Source: Streptomyces lushanensis | GTDB taxonomy: Bacteria; Actinomycetota; Actinomycetes; Streptomycetales; Streptomycetaceae | NCBI RefSeq assembly: GCF_001700515.1 | Contig: NZ_MAUD01000066.1 | Location: forward strand, 1-59,650 | DNA length: 59,650 nucleotides | Direction of reading: 5' to 3' | In this document: positions 14,633 through 23,106 of the stretch, one piece after another | How the letters are laid out: every line of letters begins with the position of its first letter | Numbering within the stretch: the stretch's first letter is position 1 | Made by a program: the position numbers and the translations under genes | The notes under the pieces: model-generated | What the model was told of the DNA's origin: nothing | The model's input: the letters and a program-made list of their open reading frames with translations, nothing else | The model's database searches: none

Positions 14633-17239
14633 CTATCTCGCCGAGGCGAGCAGCGCGCGGCCGAGCTGCGCGAACACGCCCTTGGGGTGGTCGCGGAACA
14701 GCGGCTCGGTGCCGAACAGCACAACCGGCGCGCCCTGCGCGGACGTTCCGCTCACGATCGAGGCCCTGCCCGCCGCGTCCGAGGGCCCGCCCGTACCGCT
14801 CGCGTTCGCGCGCCAGTGGCCCGAGACCAGCGGATCGCCGGTGGCGTAGGACTGATCGGCCCGCACTCCGGGGCCGAGGTCGGTGAACCACCGGGGCGCG
14901 TAGACGAAGGAGTGCGCGAGGGCACCGCCCGTGATCGGACCGCCCGCGTTGGCCACCCGCACCACACCGTTGGCGTCACTGCTGCCCGCGACCGCCTTGG
15001 CGGCCAGCAGGCCGGCCGCCGTATTGAAGGACGCGCCCGCCGAACCGAGTCCGACGACTCCCGCGCCACCGGCGAGGAATCCGTTCAGCGCCTCACGCGC
15101 GGCCGGGTTGAGACCGCTGTACGAGAGGCCCGAGGAGACGTAGAGCACATCGGCGGCGGACCAGTCGAAGCCCGCGTTCAGGACCGCGGTCGAGACCGGC
15201 ACCACCTCGAAGCCCATCTCGCGCAGCCCGAACAGCTCACCGGGCGTCACGGCGGCGGCGACCCGCGTGCGGTGCAGCGGACCGGATCCCTTCTCCTTCG
15301 TCGAGGAGAAGGCCACGCCGTACCGGTCGGCGAGGACGACGGCCTGACGACGCGCCGAGGACGGCACGATCGCGGAACCGTCGGCCGCCCGCCGTACGTT
15401 CACTCCCCGCGCCAGCAGCGAGTTGAGAGCGGTCAGTTCCTTCGGGTCGTCCAGGCGCAGCCGCAGATCGCCGTGGCCCCGGCCGCCGCCCGCGACCGAG
15501 CCGGTGGGCGCGGCGGCGTGGACCGTACGGCCGTGGACGCGCAGTTCGCCGCCGGCCGTGCGCACCTTGTCCACACTCGCGCCCCAGAGCAGCCCGAGGC
15601 TCCAGCCGGAGATGTCGTACATCGTGGAGACGTCCGCGCTGATGTCACGGCCCTCGGACAGGATCACATTGGCGATCCCGCGCTTGGACTGGTGCATGTC
15701 CACGACGTACGAGCCCGCCGGGTACGAGCGTCCCGCCAGCCGGAAGCCGGCCGACGCCCGCTCGACACGTACGTCGTTGGCGATGAGATGGTCCACCAGC
15801 CGGGCCGCCGCGGTCGCGGAGCGCTGGCCCTCGCCCGCCGGGATCACATACGCCCGCGGGAACTCCGTCGTGTACACATCCTCCGGGCCGATGCCCGGCA
15901 CTCCCGGCACCGTCTCCTCGGAGACCGGCCGCTGGGCCTCGCCCGCCGCGCCGCGCCGGAAGGTCTCGATCTGGTCGGCGATCACCGAAGCGCGGTTGCG
16001 GTAGGCGTAGTCGAGGGTCGCGCGCATGGCCGCGCCCGCGATGTCCGTGTTGATCGCGGACCGCCGGCGGAGCTCCTCGACGGACAGGGAGTCGTAGGAG
16101 GCGTTGTTGACCCGCATCGGGATCTCGACGGTGTGCGAGGCCACCGCGCCCTGGAACGCCATGTACTGCGGGGTGAAGATCGGCGGCCAGTCGTCCCAGC
16201 CCTCCTGCTGGTCGCGGAAGGGGATGACGGGCGGCTCGACACCGTCCTTCGCGGAGGTGTAGCCGAGGTCGTTCACCGCCTTCTCCATGCCGAGGGCATT
16301 GGCGTAGGTGTTCTTCAGGAAGAGGTCGTACTCGTAGTTCTCGCCGTGCGGCGGGGTCGTCGGCTCGATGAGGGTGCCGTTGACATAGCCGTGCAGATCG
16401 AGCATCACGGCGGGCTGCTTGTCGATGGCGATCTGCCGCATGGCGCGCGTCTCGGGCTGCGAGCCGGTGATGAAGTCCCGGTTCAGATCGAAGTTGTTGC
16501 CGTTGGCGCGCGTACCGGCGATCCGGCCGTCCGGGTTGGCGGTCACATTGAGATAGATCCGGCTCGTGGCGAGCAGCTCGCGCGTCCTGCCGTCCTTCGC
16601 CTTCGCCAGCTCCTCGATGAGTTCGAGGGCGGCGTCGGTGCCCTCCCACTCATTGCCGTGGATGTTGTTGTTGATGAAGACCGGTGTCTTGTAGTCCGAA
16701 GCGATCCGGCGGTTCCTGGCGGCCGACGCGGGGGAGTCCTCGATCAGCTCGCGCATCCGCTCCTGCTCGCGCGCCTCGTGCGCGCTCTCGGGCGCGGTGA
16801 CGGTGACGAGATACAGGTCGTGTCCGCCCGCGGAGCGGCCCGCGACCTCGACACTGACGCGATCGCCCAGCTTCTGGAGGGCGTTGAGCCGGGGGGCCAG
16901 GGAGTGGTACGGGGCGAGACCGAGCTTGACCGACTTGTCGGCCGGGTTCTCGGGCGGCGTTTCGAGGACCGTACGGCGCGGGTAGCCGCCGTCCTTGCGC
17001 AGCGCGGGACCGGGTGTGCCGAGGGTGGTGAGCGCGGTGAGCGCGGCGGCGGAGGACTTCCCGGTGGCGGCGACGGTGGCGGTGGCGGCCACGGCGGCGG
17101 AGGACGGGCCGCCGCTCTCGCGTACGACGTGCGTCCGGCGGGCGTCATGCCCGGGAGCGGCGGTGGCGGGGAGCGGAGCGAGCAGCAGAGCACCGGCCGT
17201 AACGGCGGTGGTCAGCAGGACGGGTCTGGGTATCCCCAT
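14633..17239 (-). CDS. Secreted zinc carboxypeptidase, M14 family
   Basis: 868 residues from the ATG at 17239 behind GGAGGGT; the frame extends further upstream but only this start gives a signal peptide (MGIPRPVLLTTAVTAGALLLAPLPATA). Zinc ligands read as His194 and Glu197 (NIHGNEWEG) and His283 (LDLHGYVNG). Carboxylate-binding Asn253/Arg254 are in NFDLNRDF, and catalytic Glu372 is in SHTVEIPMR. The M14 domain ends near residue 430; a further 430-residue C-terminal region contains a glutamine-amidotransferase-like fold segment (DWSAADVLYVSSGLSYSGL) and may modulate activity or binding. Large M14 enzymes like this are common in Streptomyces secretomes and trim peptides outside the cell. Confidence 0.88.
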   Translation of the reverse strand: MGIPRPVLLTTAVTAGALLLAPLPATAAPGHDARRTHVVRESGGPSSAAVAATATVAATGKSSAAALTALTTLGTPGPALRKDGGYPRRTVLETPPENPADKSVKLGLAPYHSLAPRLNALQKLGDRVSVEVAGRSAGGHDLYLVTVTAPESAHEAREQERMRELIEDSPASAARNRRIASDYKTPVFINNNIHGNEWEGTDAALELIEELAKAKDGRTRELLATSRIYLNVTANPDGRIAGTRANGNNFDLNRDFITGSQPETRAMRQIAIDKQPAVMLDLHGYVNGTLIEPTTPPHGENYEYDLFLKNTYANALGMEKAVNDLGYTSAKDGVEPPVIPFRDQQEGWDDWPPIFTPQYMAFQGAVASHTVEIPMRVNNASYDSLSVEELRRRSAINTDIAGAAMRATLDYAYRNRASVIADQIETFRRGAAGEAQRPVSEETVPGVPGIGPEDVYTTEFPRAYVIPAGEGQRSATAAARLVDHLIANDVRVERASAGFRLAGRSYPAGSYVVDMHQSKRGIANVILSEGRDISADVSTMYDISGWSLGLLWGASVDKVRTAGGELRVHGRTVHAAAPTGSVAGGGRGHGDLRLRLDDPKELTALNSLLARGVNVRRAADGSAIVPSSARRQAVVLADRYGVAFSSTKEKGSGPLHRTRVAAAVTPGELFGLREMGFEVVPVSTAVLNAGFDWSAADVLYVSSGLSYSGLNPAAREALNGFLAGGAGVVGLGSAGASFNTAAGLLAAKAVAGSSDANGVVRVANAGGPITGGALAHSFVYAPRWFTDLGPGVRADQSYATGDPLVSGHWRANASGTGGPSDAAGRASIVSGTSAQGAPVVLFGTEPLFRDHPKGVFAQLGRALLASAR

Positions 17240-17383
17240 GCGTCTGTACCCTCCGAGCTTTCGAAAATGATCAGAAGTGATCGGTGGTATGAAGAATCGA
17301 TCGACAGTGATCGGTAAGCAGGGTTTACAGGGTGTACGACCGAACGACAAGAGGGTGTCCACGTCGTGGGTAGGGTGAGCGCC

Positions 17384-18208
17384 ATGCATGATCTCGGGGC
17401 CGGCTTCGGCTACTTGATGAAGGGCCAGCGCTGGGTCGCGGGCCATGGCCGGTGGTTCGGTTTCGGGCTGCTGCCCGGTCTGGTCACACTGGTGCTGTAC
17501 GCGGGCGCGCTCGTCGCGCTCTTCTACGGCGCCGACGATCTCACGGCCTGGGCGACTCCGTTCGCCGACGACTGGTCCTCGCCCTGGCTCGGGCTCTTCC
17601 GGGGCTCGCTGACCGTACTCGTCTTCGCGCTCGGCCTCTTTCTCGCGGTGGTCACCTTCACGGCCGTGACCCTGCTGGTCGGCCAGCCCTTCTACGAGTC
17701 GCTCTCGGAGGCGGTCGATCGCGCCGAGGGCGGTGAGGTGCCCGAGTCGGGCCTGCCGCTCTGGCGCGAGCTTCTGATCTCCGCCCGCGACAGCCTGCGG
17801 ATCCTGGTGCGGGTGACGCTGTACGGTGTCCTGCTCTTCGCGCTCGGTTTCATTCCGGTGGTCGGGCAGACCGTGATCCCCGTGCTCGGCTTCTGTGTCT
17901 CCGGCTACTTCCTGACGGAGGAGCTGACGGCGGTGGCGCTCCAGCGGCGCGGTATCGAGCTGAAGGAGCGTCTGGCCATGCTCCGGGGCCGGCGGATGCT
18001 GGCCCTCGGCTTCGGTGTGCCGCTGACGCTCGCCTTTCTGGTACCGCTCGTGGCGGTGTTCCTGATGCCGGGCGCGGTGGCCGGAGCCACGCTGATGGCC
18101 CGGGAACTGGCGCCGGCGCCGGAGAGCGCGCCGGACGGGGCGGCACGCGGCGGGGCGAGCGGCGAGGGTGCGCCCGGGGCGGGCGCACCGCTCACTCTCG
18201 ACAAGTAG
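17384..18208 (+). CDS. EI24/CysZ-like multi-pass membrane protein
   Basis: 274 residues from the ATG at 17384, chosen because GGTAGGGTGAG is upstream; a GTG at 17366 is an alternative. It begins MHDLGAGFGYLMKGQRWV, then has four long hydrophobic segments (about 28-50, 72-100, 140-165, 200-232) and contains LLVGQPFYESLSEAVD and GYFLTEELTAVALQRRG, typical of the EI24 family (CysZ sulfate transporters in Gram-negatives). The C-terminus is Ala/Gly/Pro-rich. It is divergent from the carboxypeptidase. A sulfate role is not supported by any cysteine-biosynthesis gene nearby. Confidence 0.85.
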   Translation: MHDLGAGFGYLMKGQRWVAGHGRWFGFGLLPGLVTLVLYAGALVALFYGADDLTAWATPFADDWSSPWLGLFRGSLTVLVFALGLFLAVVTFTAVTLLVGQPFYESLSEAVDRAEGGEVPESGLPLWRELLISARDSLRILVRVTLYGVLLFALGFIPVVGQTVIPVLGFCVSGYFLTEELTAVALQRRGIELKERLAMLRGRRMLALGFGVPLTLAFLVPLVAVFLMPGAVAGATLMARELAPAPESAPDGAARGGASGEGAPGAGAPLTLDK

Positions 18209-18215
18209 ACCCTGT

Positions 18216-18258
18216 GCGGCCGGACTTCGCGGCCCCCGGGTCCGCGGGGTCCGGCCGC
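18216..18258. terminator. Hairpin between convergent EI24 and Pcp-like genes
   Basis: GCGGCCGGAC (18216-18225) pairs with GTCCGGCCGC (18249-18258) around a G/C-rich loop that can itself fold. No T run. Confidence 0.5.
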
Positions 18259-18340
18259 TCGGGTCCGCCGGGTCTTGTCCGGTCTCTCGGATCCGCTGGA
18301 TCCCTCGGACCGCCCCGCCGTGCCCGTGCTGCCCGCCGTG

Positions 18341-19729
18341 TCAGGAGGACTCGGCGGCCACCGTGATGATCGCCCTGATCTGGGCGATGATGTCCAGCCG
18401 GTTCTGGACGAACGCGGGATCGGTCACCGTCCCGGTCGCCGGATCGGTGTTCCCCGCTCCGAACTGGAGGACGGGCGTGTGGACATGGCCGCCCGGGATG
18501 TCCAGGCCGAGCCGGTCGCGCAGCAGCGTCGCCCGGTAGGCGATCTCGTTGGAGAGATAGTCCCCGCCGCCGCCCGCGCGGGCGGCTGAACCGGGCGTCG
18601 GTCCGTCGGGCCGTACCACCGGAGCCGTCGCGCCCGCCGGGATCTCGGTCACCGAGGTGTTGTCGTACACCGGGAACCGTCCGGTCGCCGCCGCCGTGAT
18701 CGCGGTGTACGGCAGGCTGGTCACCGTCCACTGCGGCTGCGAGGCCGGATCGCCCACCGGGACGAGTCCGGTCTCGGAGATGTTGTCGTTGTCCCCGAAC
18801 CCGCCGCGCCAGGCGCCGTTGTAGCGCTCGACATCGATCCTGCCGACCCTGCCCTGGCTCACCGTCGTGAACAGATCGGCCCGGGACAGCGGGCCGCGCA
18901 GGGCCCGTTCCACCGTGCCGTCCGCGAAGTCCGCCCAGCGGACCGGGAAGACGGCGGTCTCGATACGGGCCGGACCGTCGGCGGTCCTGATGACCGTGCC
19001 GTCCAGGGCCAGCGCCGTCGCTCCCGACGGATTGCTGATCCGGATGTCGCGGTCCAGGGTGAACGGATCGAAGCCGGTCATCACGATCCGCCTGACGCCC
19101 CGCCGGTCCGTGCCGCCGCCCTTGAGCTCGCTCCTGTCCTTGCTCCTGACCGCCTTCCCTCCGGGGAAGGTGAGCGAGTCCTGGCCGCGCGACGAGCGCT
19201 CCAGTGCGCCGAGCAGAGCCGAGCGCGCTGCTTCGGACAGGGGGAACTCCGGCTCCCACTGGCGCAGTTCACGGGTCATCCCGAGGCGCGCCCAGTACAG
19301 CGGCCGGTCGTCGTCCCGGCTGAGATCACCGCCGGCGGGACCGCGGCCCTGTGCCCGGTCCACCGCCCGCTGCCACAGCCGCGCTCCCTGGCGCCCGGCG
19401 GTCCGCTTCGCCTCGGCGTAGGAGTCCGCGTGGCGCAGCGACCGTACGAACTCCGGCGCCACGGTGTCGAAACCGCTGCGCCGCAGGATCTCCCGCGGCA
19501 CGGCCCGGTCGAGCCGCTGCTCCTCGACGGTGGGGGCAGCGGCGGTCCCGGCGGTCGTGGTCCGCGCCGTTCCGGTGGCCGGGGCCGGGCGGGCGGTGGC
19601 GAGCGGCGGCGGCGCGGCAAGGGTGAGAGCGGTGGCGGTGAGCAGTACGAGTCCGGTCAGCTCCGGGCGTATCCGTCCGCGTGTCCACACGCGGACACCT
19701 GTCCGGCTCATGGGCCTCATGAGTCTCAC
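18341..19729 (-). CDS. Secreted pyroglutamyl-peptidase (C15) homologue with Ser replacing the catalytic Cys
   Basis: 462 residues from a GTG at 19729 with AAGGA 5 bases upstream. A signal-peptide-like segment occupies residues 22-48 (PELTGLVLLTATALTLAAPP). After a unique 150-residue N-terminal region, residues 214-455 follow the C15 fold: IVMTGFDPF (219-223 equals the FxPF loop), ISNPSGATAL, RIDVERYNGAW with Glu301 at the place of catalytic Glu, GDYLSNEIAY, and IPGGHVHTPVL with His417 at the place of catalytic His. In classical enzymes the nucleophile lies in a GTxVCNH segment; here the equivalent GDYLSNE has Ser393 instead of Cys. It is therefore either a serine variant or a non-catalytic binder. 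Intracellular Pcp is about 210 residues, so this protein is twice as long and exported. Confidence 0.75.
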   Translation of the reverse strand: MRLMRPMSRTGVRVWTRGRIRPELTGLVLLTATALTLAAPPPLATARPAPATGTARTTTAGTAAAPTVEEQRLDRAVPREILRRSGFDTVAPEFVRSLRHADSYAEAKRTAGRQGARLWQRAVDRAQGRGPAGGDLSRDDDRPLYWARLGMTRELRQWEPEFPLSEAARSALLGALERSSRGQDSLTFPGGKAVRSKDRSELKGGGTDRRGVRRIVMTGFDPFTLDRDIRISNPSGATALALDGTVIRTADGPARIETAVFPVRWADFADGTVERALRGPLSRADLFTTVSQGRVGRIDVERYNGAWRGGFGDNDNISETGLVPVGDPASQPQWTVTSLPYTAITAAATGRFPVYDNTSVTEIPAGATAPVVRPDGPTPGSAARAGGGGDYLSNEIAYRATLLRDRLGLDIPGGHVHTPVLQFGAGNTDPATGTVTDPAFVQNRLDIIAQIRAIITVAAESS

Positions 19730-19848
19730 GGGAGTCCTTCCGTCGGATGGCGGAAGTATCACCTCCGCACCGGCCCTCTGACCATGGCGCCTGACCGGCC
19801 CCAACTCCGGTCACCGGCCCGTGGGTCGCGATGCGTGTACCCGGCCGG

Positions 19849-20433
19849 TCAGTCCCGCGGACCGGGGCCGCCCGAGCACAGCAGCGTCAGGAAGTCGCGG
19901 AACGCCGCCGGCATGTCCACCGACTCCGGGTCCAGCAGCCACTGGTACTGGAGCCCGTCCATCACGGCGGTCAGCAGCGGCGCGGCCCGCTCCGGAGTGA
20001 GCCCGCCGGGCAGTCCGTCGCCGAACTCGTCGCGCAGCACATCCGCCATCTCGCCCCGGACCTGTTCATAGCGGCGGGTGAAGAACTCCCTGGCCGGATG
20101 ATCCTCCGTCACACTCTCGCCGAGCAGCGCCGAGAAGGTCTGCACGATCCCCGGGCGCATCGCGTTGTACTCGACCAGCGAGGTCAGCAGCTCCAGCCGC
20201 CAGCCCTGCCGGCCGCCGCTCCCGCCGCCGGTGTCCCACTGGTCGCGCTCCTCCAGCACGGCGACGAGCAGTGCCTCCTTGGAGCGGAAGTAGTGGAGCA
20301 GCCCTTGCTGGGTGAGGCCGACGCGCTCGGCCACCGCGCCCAGGGTCGTGCCCCGGTAGCCGCGCTCGGCGATCACTTCGAGGGCGGCGCGGAGGATCTC
20401 CGCCCGCCGCTCCTCGCTTCTGGCTCTCGCCAT
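19849..20433 (-). CDS. TetR-family transcriptional regulator
   Basis: 194 residues from the ATG at 20433. The N-terminal helix-turn-helix is RRAEILRAALEVIAERGYRGTTLGAVAERVGLTQQGLLHYFRSKEALLVAVLEE, textbook TetR. The C-terminal domain (LVEYNAMRPGIVQTFSALLGESV...) resembles the TetR_C_6/BetI-like group. It is divergent from the GH3 glucosidase gene with about 130 bases between starts, so it is the likely repressor of that gene, with a beta-glucoside or derived compound as inducer (inference). Confidence 0.9.
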   Translation of the reverse strand: MARARSEERRAEILRAALEVIAERGYRGTTLGAVAERVGLTQQGLLHYFRSKEALLVAVLEERDQWDTGGGSGGRQGWRLELLTSLVEYNAMRPGIVQTFSALLGESVTEDHPAREFFTRRYEQVRGEMADVLRDEFGDGLPGGLTPERAAPLLTAVMDGLQYQWLLDPESVDMPAAFRDFLTLLCSGGPGPRD

Positions 20434-20464
20434 GGGCCGGATTCCCTTCCGCTCTGTCCGCCGT

Positions 20465-20483
20465 CATTCAAAAGTAACGAATG
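20465..20483. promoter_or_regulatory. Inverted repeat in the tetR/GH3 intergenic region (operator candidate)
   Basis: CATTC (20465-20469) and GAATG (20479-20483) are separated by 9 bases in an unusually A+T-rich stretch. The 19-bp span fits a TetR dimer site covering the start region of the regulator. Confidence 0.4.
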
Positions 20484-20507
20484 GATAACGTAATCTACTC
20501 AACTACA

Positions 20508-20513
20508 GATAAT
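20508..20513 (+). promoter_or_regulatory. Candidate -10 box of the GH3 gene
   Basis: GATAAT matches the consensus at five of six positions and lies 49 bases before the preferred GTG start. The -35 region is poor, as often when an activator or repressor dominates. Confidence 0.4.
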
Positions 20514-20561
20514 GGGGCCACCATGTCACCATTCACCGGTACTCGACGAGGAGGTACGGCC

Positions 20562-23039
20562 GTGGCAGGCGCATCCAACACCCGGGCCGAGCAGGCCCGC
20601 AACGCCGCTGTCGAGGCGGCGCTCGGCAAACTGGATCTGGCGGCCAAGGCCCGGCTGCTCGCGGGCCAGGACATGTGGTCGCTGCCCGCGCTCCCCGAGA
20701 TCGGTCTTGCCTCCCTGGTCATGTCCGACGGCCCCATCGGCGTCCGCGGCGTCCGCTGGACCGCCGACGATCCGTCCGTCGCCATGCCGTCGCCCACCGC
20801 GCTCGCCGCCTCCTGGGACCCGGAGCTGGCCCGCGGGGCGGGCAGACTGCTCGCGCAGGAGGCCCGCCGCAAGGGAGTCCATGTGCTGCTGGCGCCCACC
20901 GTCAACCTGCACCGCTCACCGCTCGGCGGGCGCCACTTCGAGGCGTACAGCGAGGACCCGTATCTGACCGGAGAGATCGGCACCGGATATGTCCTGGGCG
21001 TCCAGGACGGCGGAGTCGGCACCACCGTCAAGCACTTCGTCGCCAATGACGCCGAGACCGACCGCTTCACCGTCGACAACATCGTGGCGCCGCGCCCGCT
21101 GCGCGAGCTGTATCTCGCGCCGTTCGAGGCCATCGTGGCCCATGCCCGCCCGTGGGGCATCATGGCCGCCTACAACCAGGTCAACGGCTCGGCCATGACC
21201 GAGCACCGCCATCTCCAGAACGAGGTCCTGCGCGGCGAATGGGGCTTCGACGGCTTCATCGTCTCCGACTGGCTGGCCGCGCGCTCCACCGCGGGCACGC
21301 TCCGCGGCGGTCTCGATGTCGCGATGCCGGGACCGAGGACGGTCTACGGCGAGGCGCTCGTCGCGGCCGTGCACGCCGGTGAGGTGGCGGAGCCCGCCGT
21401 GGACGAGGCCGTACGGCGCGTGCTGCGGCTCGCCGCCCGCGTCGGCATCCTCGACGGCGCCCCGCCGGCCGTCACCGAACACCCGGCGCCGGTCGACGGC
21501 GACGCGCTGGCCCGCGAGATCGCCCGCCGCTCGTTCGTCCTCGTACGCAACGAGGTACGGGACGGCCGGCCCGCGCTGCCCGTCGATCCGGCCGCGACCG
21601 GCACCGTCGCGCTCATCGGCGCGGCGGCCCGGGACGCCCGTATCCTCGGCGGCGGTTCCGCCGTGGTCTTCCCGGACCATGTCGTGTCACCGCTCGACGG
21701 TCTCACCGCGGCCCTTCCCGAAGGCGCCCTGACCTACTCGATCGGCGCCGATCCCAGTGATGAACTCGCCGCCGCCGACCGGGGGTTCGAGCTGACCGCC
21801 GTCTGCCGCGCGGCGGACGGGCGGATCCTCGGGACCGCCACCGTGCCGGGCGGCCGGGTGCAGTGGGCGGGCAGCGACCTGCCCGCCGGTGTCACCCACG
21901 ACGAGCTGCACACCGTCGAGCTGACCGGTTCCTTCGTCCCCCGCGAGAGCGGGAGGCACTCCTTCGGCACCCGCGGTCTCGGCGGCTTCGTGCTCACCGT
22001 CGGCGGCGAGATCCTCTTCGACGGTACGGAGGAGCCGAAACCGGCCTCCGACCCGTTCGAGGCGTTCTTCGGCGGCCCGGTGGAGCGCGCCCACGCGGAG
22101 CTGACCGAGGGCGAGCGCGTCGAGGTCTCCCTCCTCCACACCGTCCACAGGGTCCCGGACGCCCCGATCGAGGCCGTCGCCTTCTCGCTGCTCCATCTCG
22201 GCCCGCGCCACGACCCCGACGAGCTGATCGCCGAGGCGGTCGAGGCCGCACGCGGCGCGGACACCGCCGTCGTCGTGGTCGCCACCACCGAGCGCGTCGA
22301 GTCCGAGGGCTTCGACCGGAAGGATCTGAGGCTGCCCGGCCGTCAGGACGATCTCGTACGGGCCGTCGCGGCGGTCAACCCGAACACCGTGGTGGTCGTC
22401 AACACCGGCTCTCCGGTGGAACTGCCCTGGCGCGATCGCGTGGCCGCGATCCTGCTGAGCTGGTTCCCGGGCCAGGAGGGCGGCGCGGCCCTCGCCGACG
22501 TCCTGCTCGGCGCCGAGGAGCCCGGCGGCCGGCTGCCCACCACCTGGCCGGTCGCCCTGGCCGACGCACCGGTCTCGGCGACCACGCCCGAGGGCGGTGA
22601 ACTGCGCTACACCGAGGGCCTGTTCATCGGCTACCGGGCCTGGGAGCGCGCGGGCACGGTTCCCGCCTACGCCTTCGGCCACGGCCTCGGCTACACCGAC
22701 TGGGAGTACGAGACGATCGCGGCCACCGCCGACGAGGCCCGGGTGCGGCTGCGCAACACCGGTGTCCGCGCCGGCCGTGAGGTCGTCCAGCTCTATCTGG
22801 CGCCCCTGGCGGACACCGTGGAGCGCCCGGCGCGCTGGCTGGCGGGCTTCGCCACCGTCGAGGCGGGCCCGGGGGAGACCGTGGAGGTGCGGATCCCGCT
22901 GCGGCGCAGGGCCTTCGAGATCTGGGACGAGGAGGCGGGAGCCTGGTCGTTCGTCCCCGGTGAGTACGAGGTCCAGGCGGGCCGCTCGGTCGCGGACCGC
23001 AGGCTGGGCGCCACCGTGGAGGCCCGCCCCGGCGCGTGA
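20562..23039 (+). CDS. Beta-glucosidase-type glycoside hydrolase, GH3 with inserted PA14 domain
   Basis: 825 residues from a GTG at 20562, preferred over the ATG at 20523 because GAGGAGG is 7 bases upstream. The GH3 N-terminal barrel has LVMSDGPIGVRG, APTVNLHRSPLGGR, VKHFVAND, and the nucleophile Asp236 in WGFDGFIVSDWL. The C-terminal sandwich carries ALIGAAARDARILGGGSA and VVNTGSPVELPW. Between them, at about residues 405-545, lies a PA14 domain (VQWAGSDLPAG, ESGRHSFGTRGLGGFVLTVGGEILFDG) that often shapes the active-site rim. A fibronectin-III-like domain ends the protein (VQLYLAPL...ERPARWLAGFATVEAGPGETVEV). No signal peptide, so intracellular hydrolysis of imported oligosaccharides is likely. 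It is convergent with aldose 1-epimerase. Confidence 0.92.
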   Translation: MAGASNTRAEQARNAAVEAALGKLDLAAKARLLAGQDMWSLPALPEIGLASLVMSDGPIGVRGVRWTADDPSVAMPSPTALAASWDPELARGAGRLLAQEARRKGVHVLLAPTVNLHRSPLGGRHFEAYSEDPYLTGEIGTGYVLGVQDGGVGTTVKHFVANDAETDRFTVDNIVAPRPLRELYLAPFEAIVAHARPWGIMAAYNQVNGSAMTEHRHLQNEVLRGEWGFDGFIVSDWLAARSTAGTLRGGLDVAMPGPRTVYGEALVAAVHAGEVAEPAVDEAVRRVLRLAARVGILDGAPPAVTEHPAPVDGDALAREIARRSFVLVRNEVRDGRPALPVDPAATGTVALIGAAARDARILGGGSAVVFPDHVVSPLDGLTAALPEGALTYSIGADPSDELAAADRGFELTAVCRAADGRILGTATVPGGRVQWAGSDLPAGVTHDELHTVELTGSFVPRESGRHSFGTRGLGGFVLTVGGEILFDGTEEPKPASDPFEAFFGGPVERAHAELTEGERVEVSLLHTVHRVPDAPIEAVAFSLLHLGPRHDPDELIAEAVEAARGADTAVVVVATTERVESEGFDRKDLRLPGRQDDLVRAVAAVNPNTVVVVNTGSPVELPWRDRVAAILLSWFPGQEGGAALADVLLGAEEPGGRLPTTWPVALADAPVSATTPEGGELRYTEGLFIGYRAWERAGTVPAYAFGHGLGYTDWEYETIAATADEARVRLRNTGVRAGREVVQLYLAPLADTVERPARWLAGFATVEAGPGETVEVRIPLRRRAFEIWDEEAGAWSFVPGEYEVQAGRSVADRRLGATVEARPGA

Positions 23040-23054
23040 GGACCCGAGGACGGC

Positions 23055-23093
23055 CCCGGGGCGGCGCGTGGCCCGGCAACGCGCCGCCCCGGG
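23055..23093. terminator. Bidirectional terminator between GH3 and aldose epimerase genes
   Basis: A 15-bp perfect stem (23055-23069, CCCGGGGCGGCGCGT, with 23079-23093) around a 9-base loop, centred between two convergent stops. Confidence 0.85.
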
Positions 23094-23106
23094 AACGGAC
23101 CTGTCC

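Noticed and set aside
17276..17315. Direct repeat AGTGATCGGT (two copies 30 bases apart) upstream of the carboxypeptidase gene
   Set aside because: Short and only two copies; it could be a regulator site but nothing else supports it.
14630..17317. Plus-strand frame of 895 codons
   Set aside because: Antisense to the M14 carboxypeptidase, which has a signal peptide and all zinc ligands; the opposite frame shows no fold or ribosome site.
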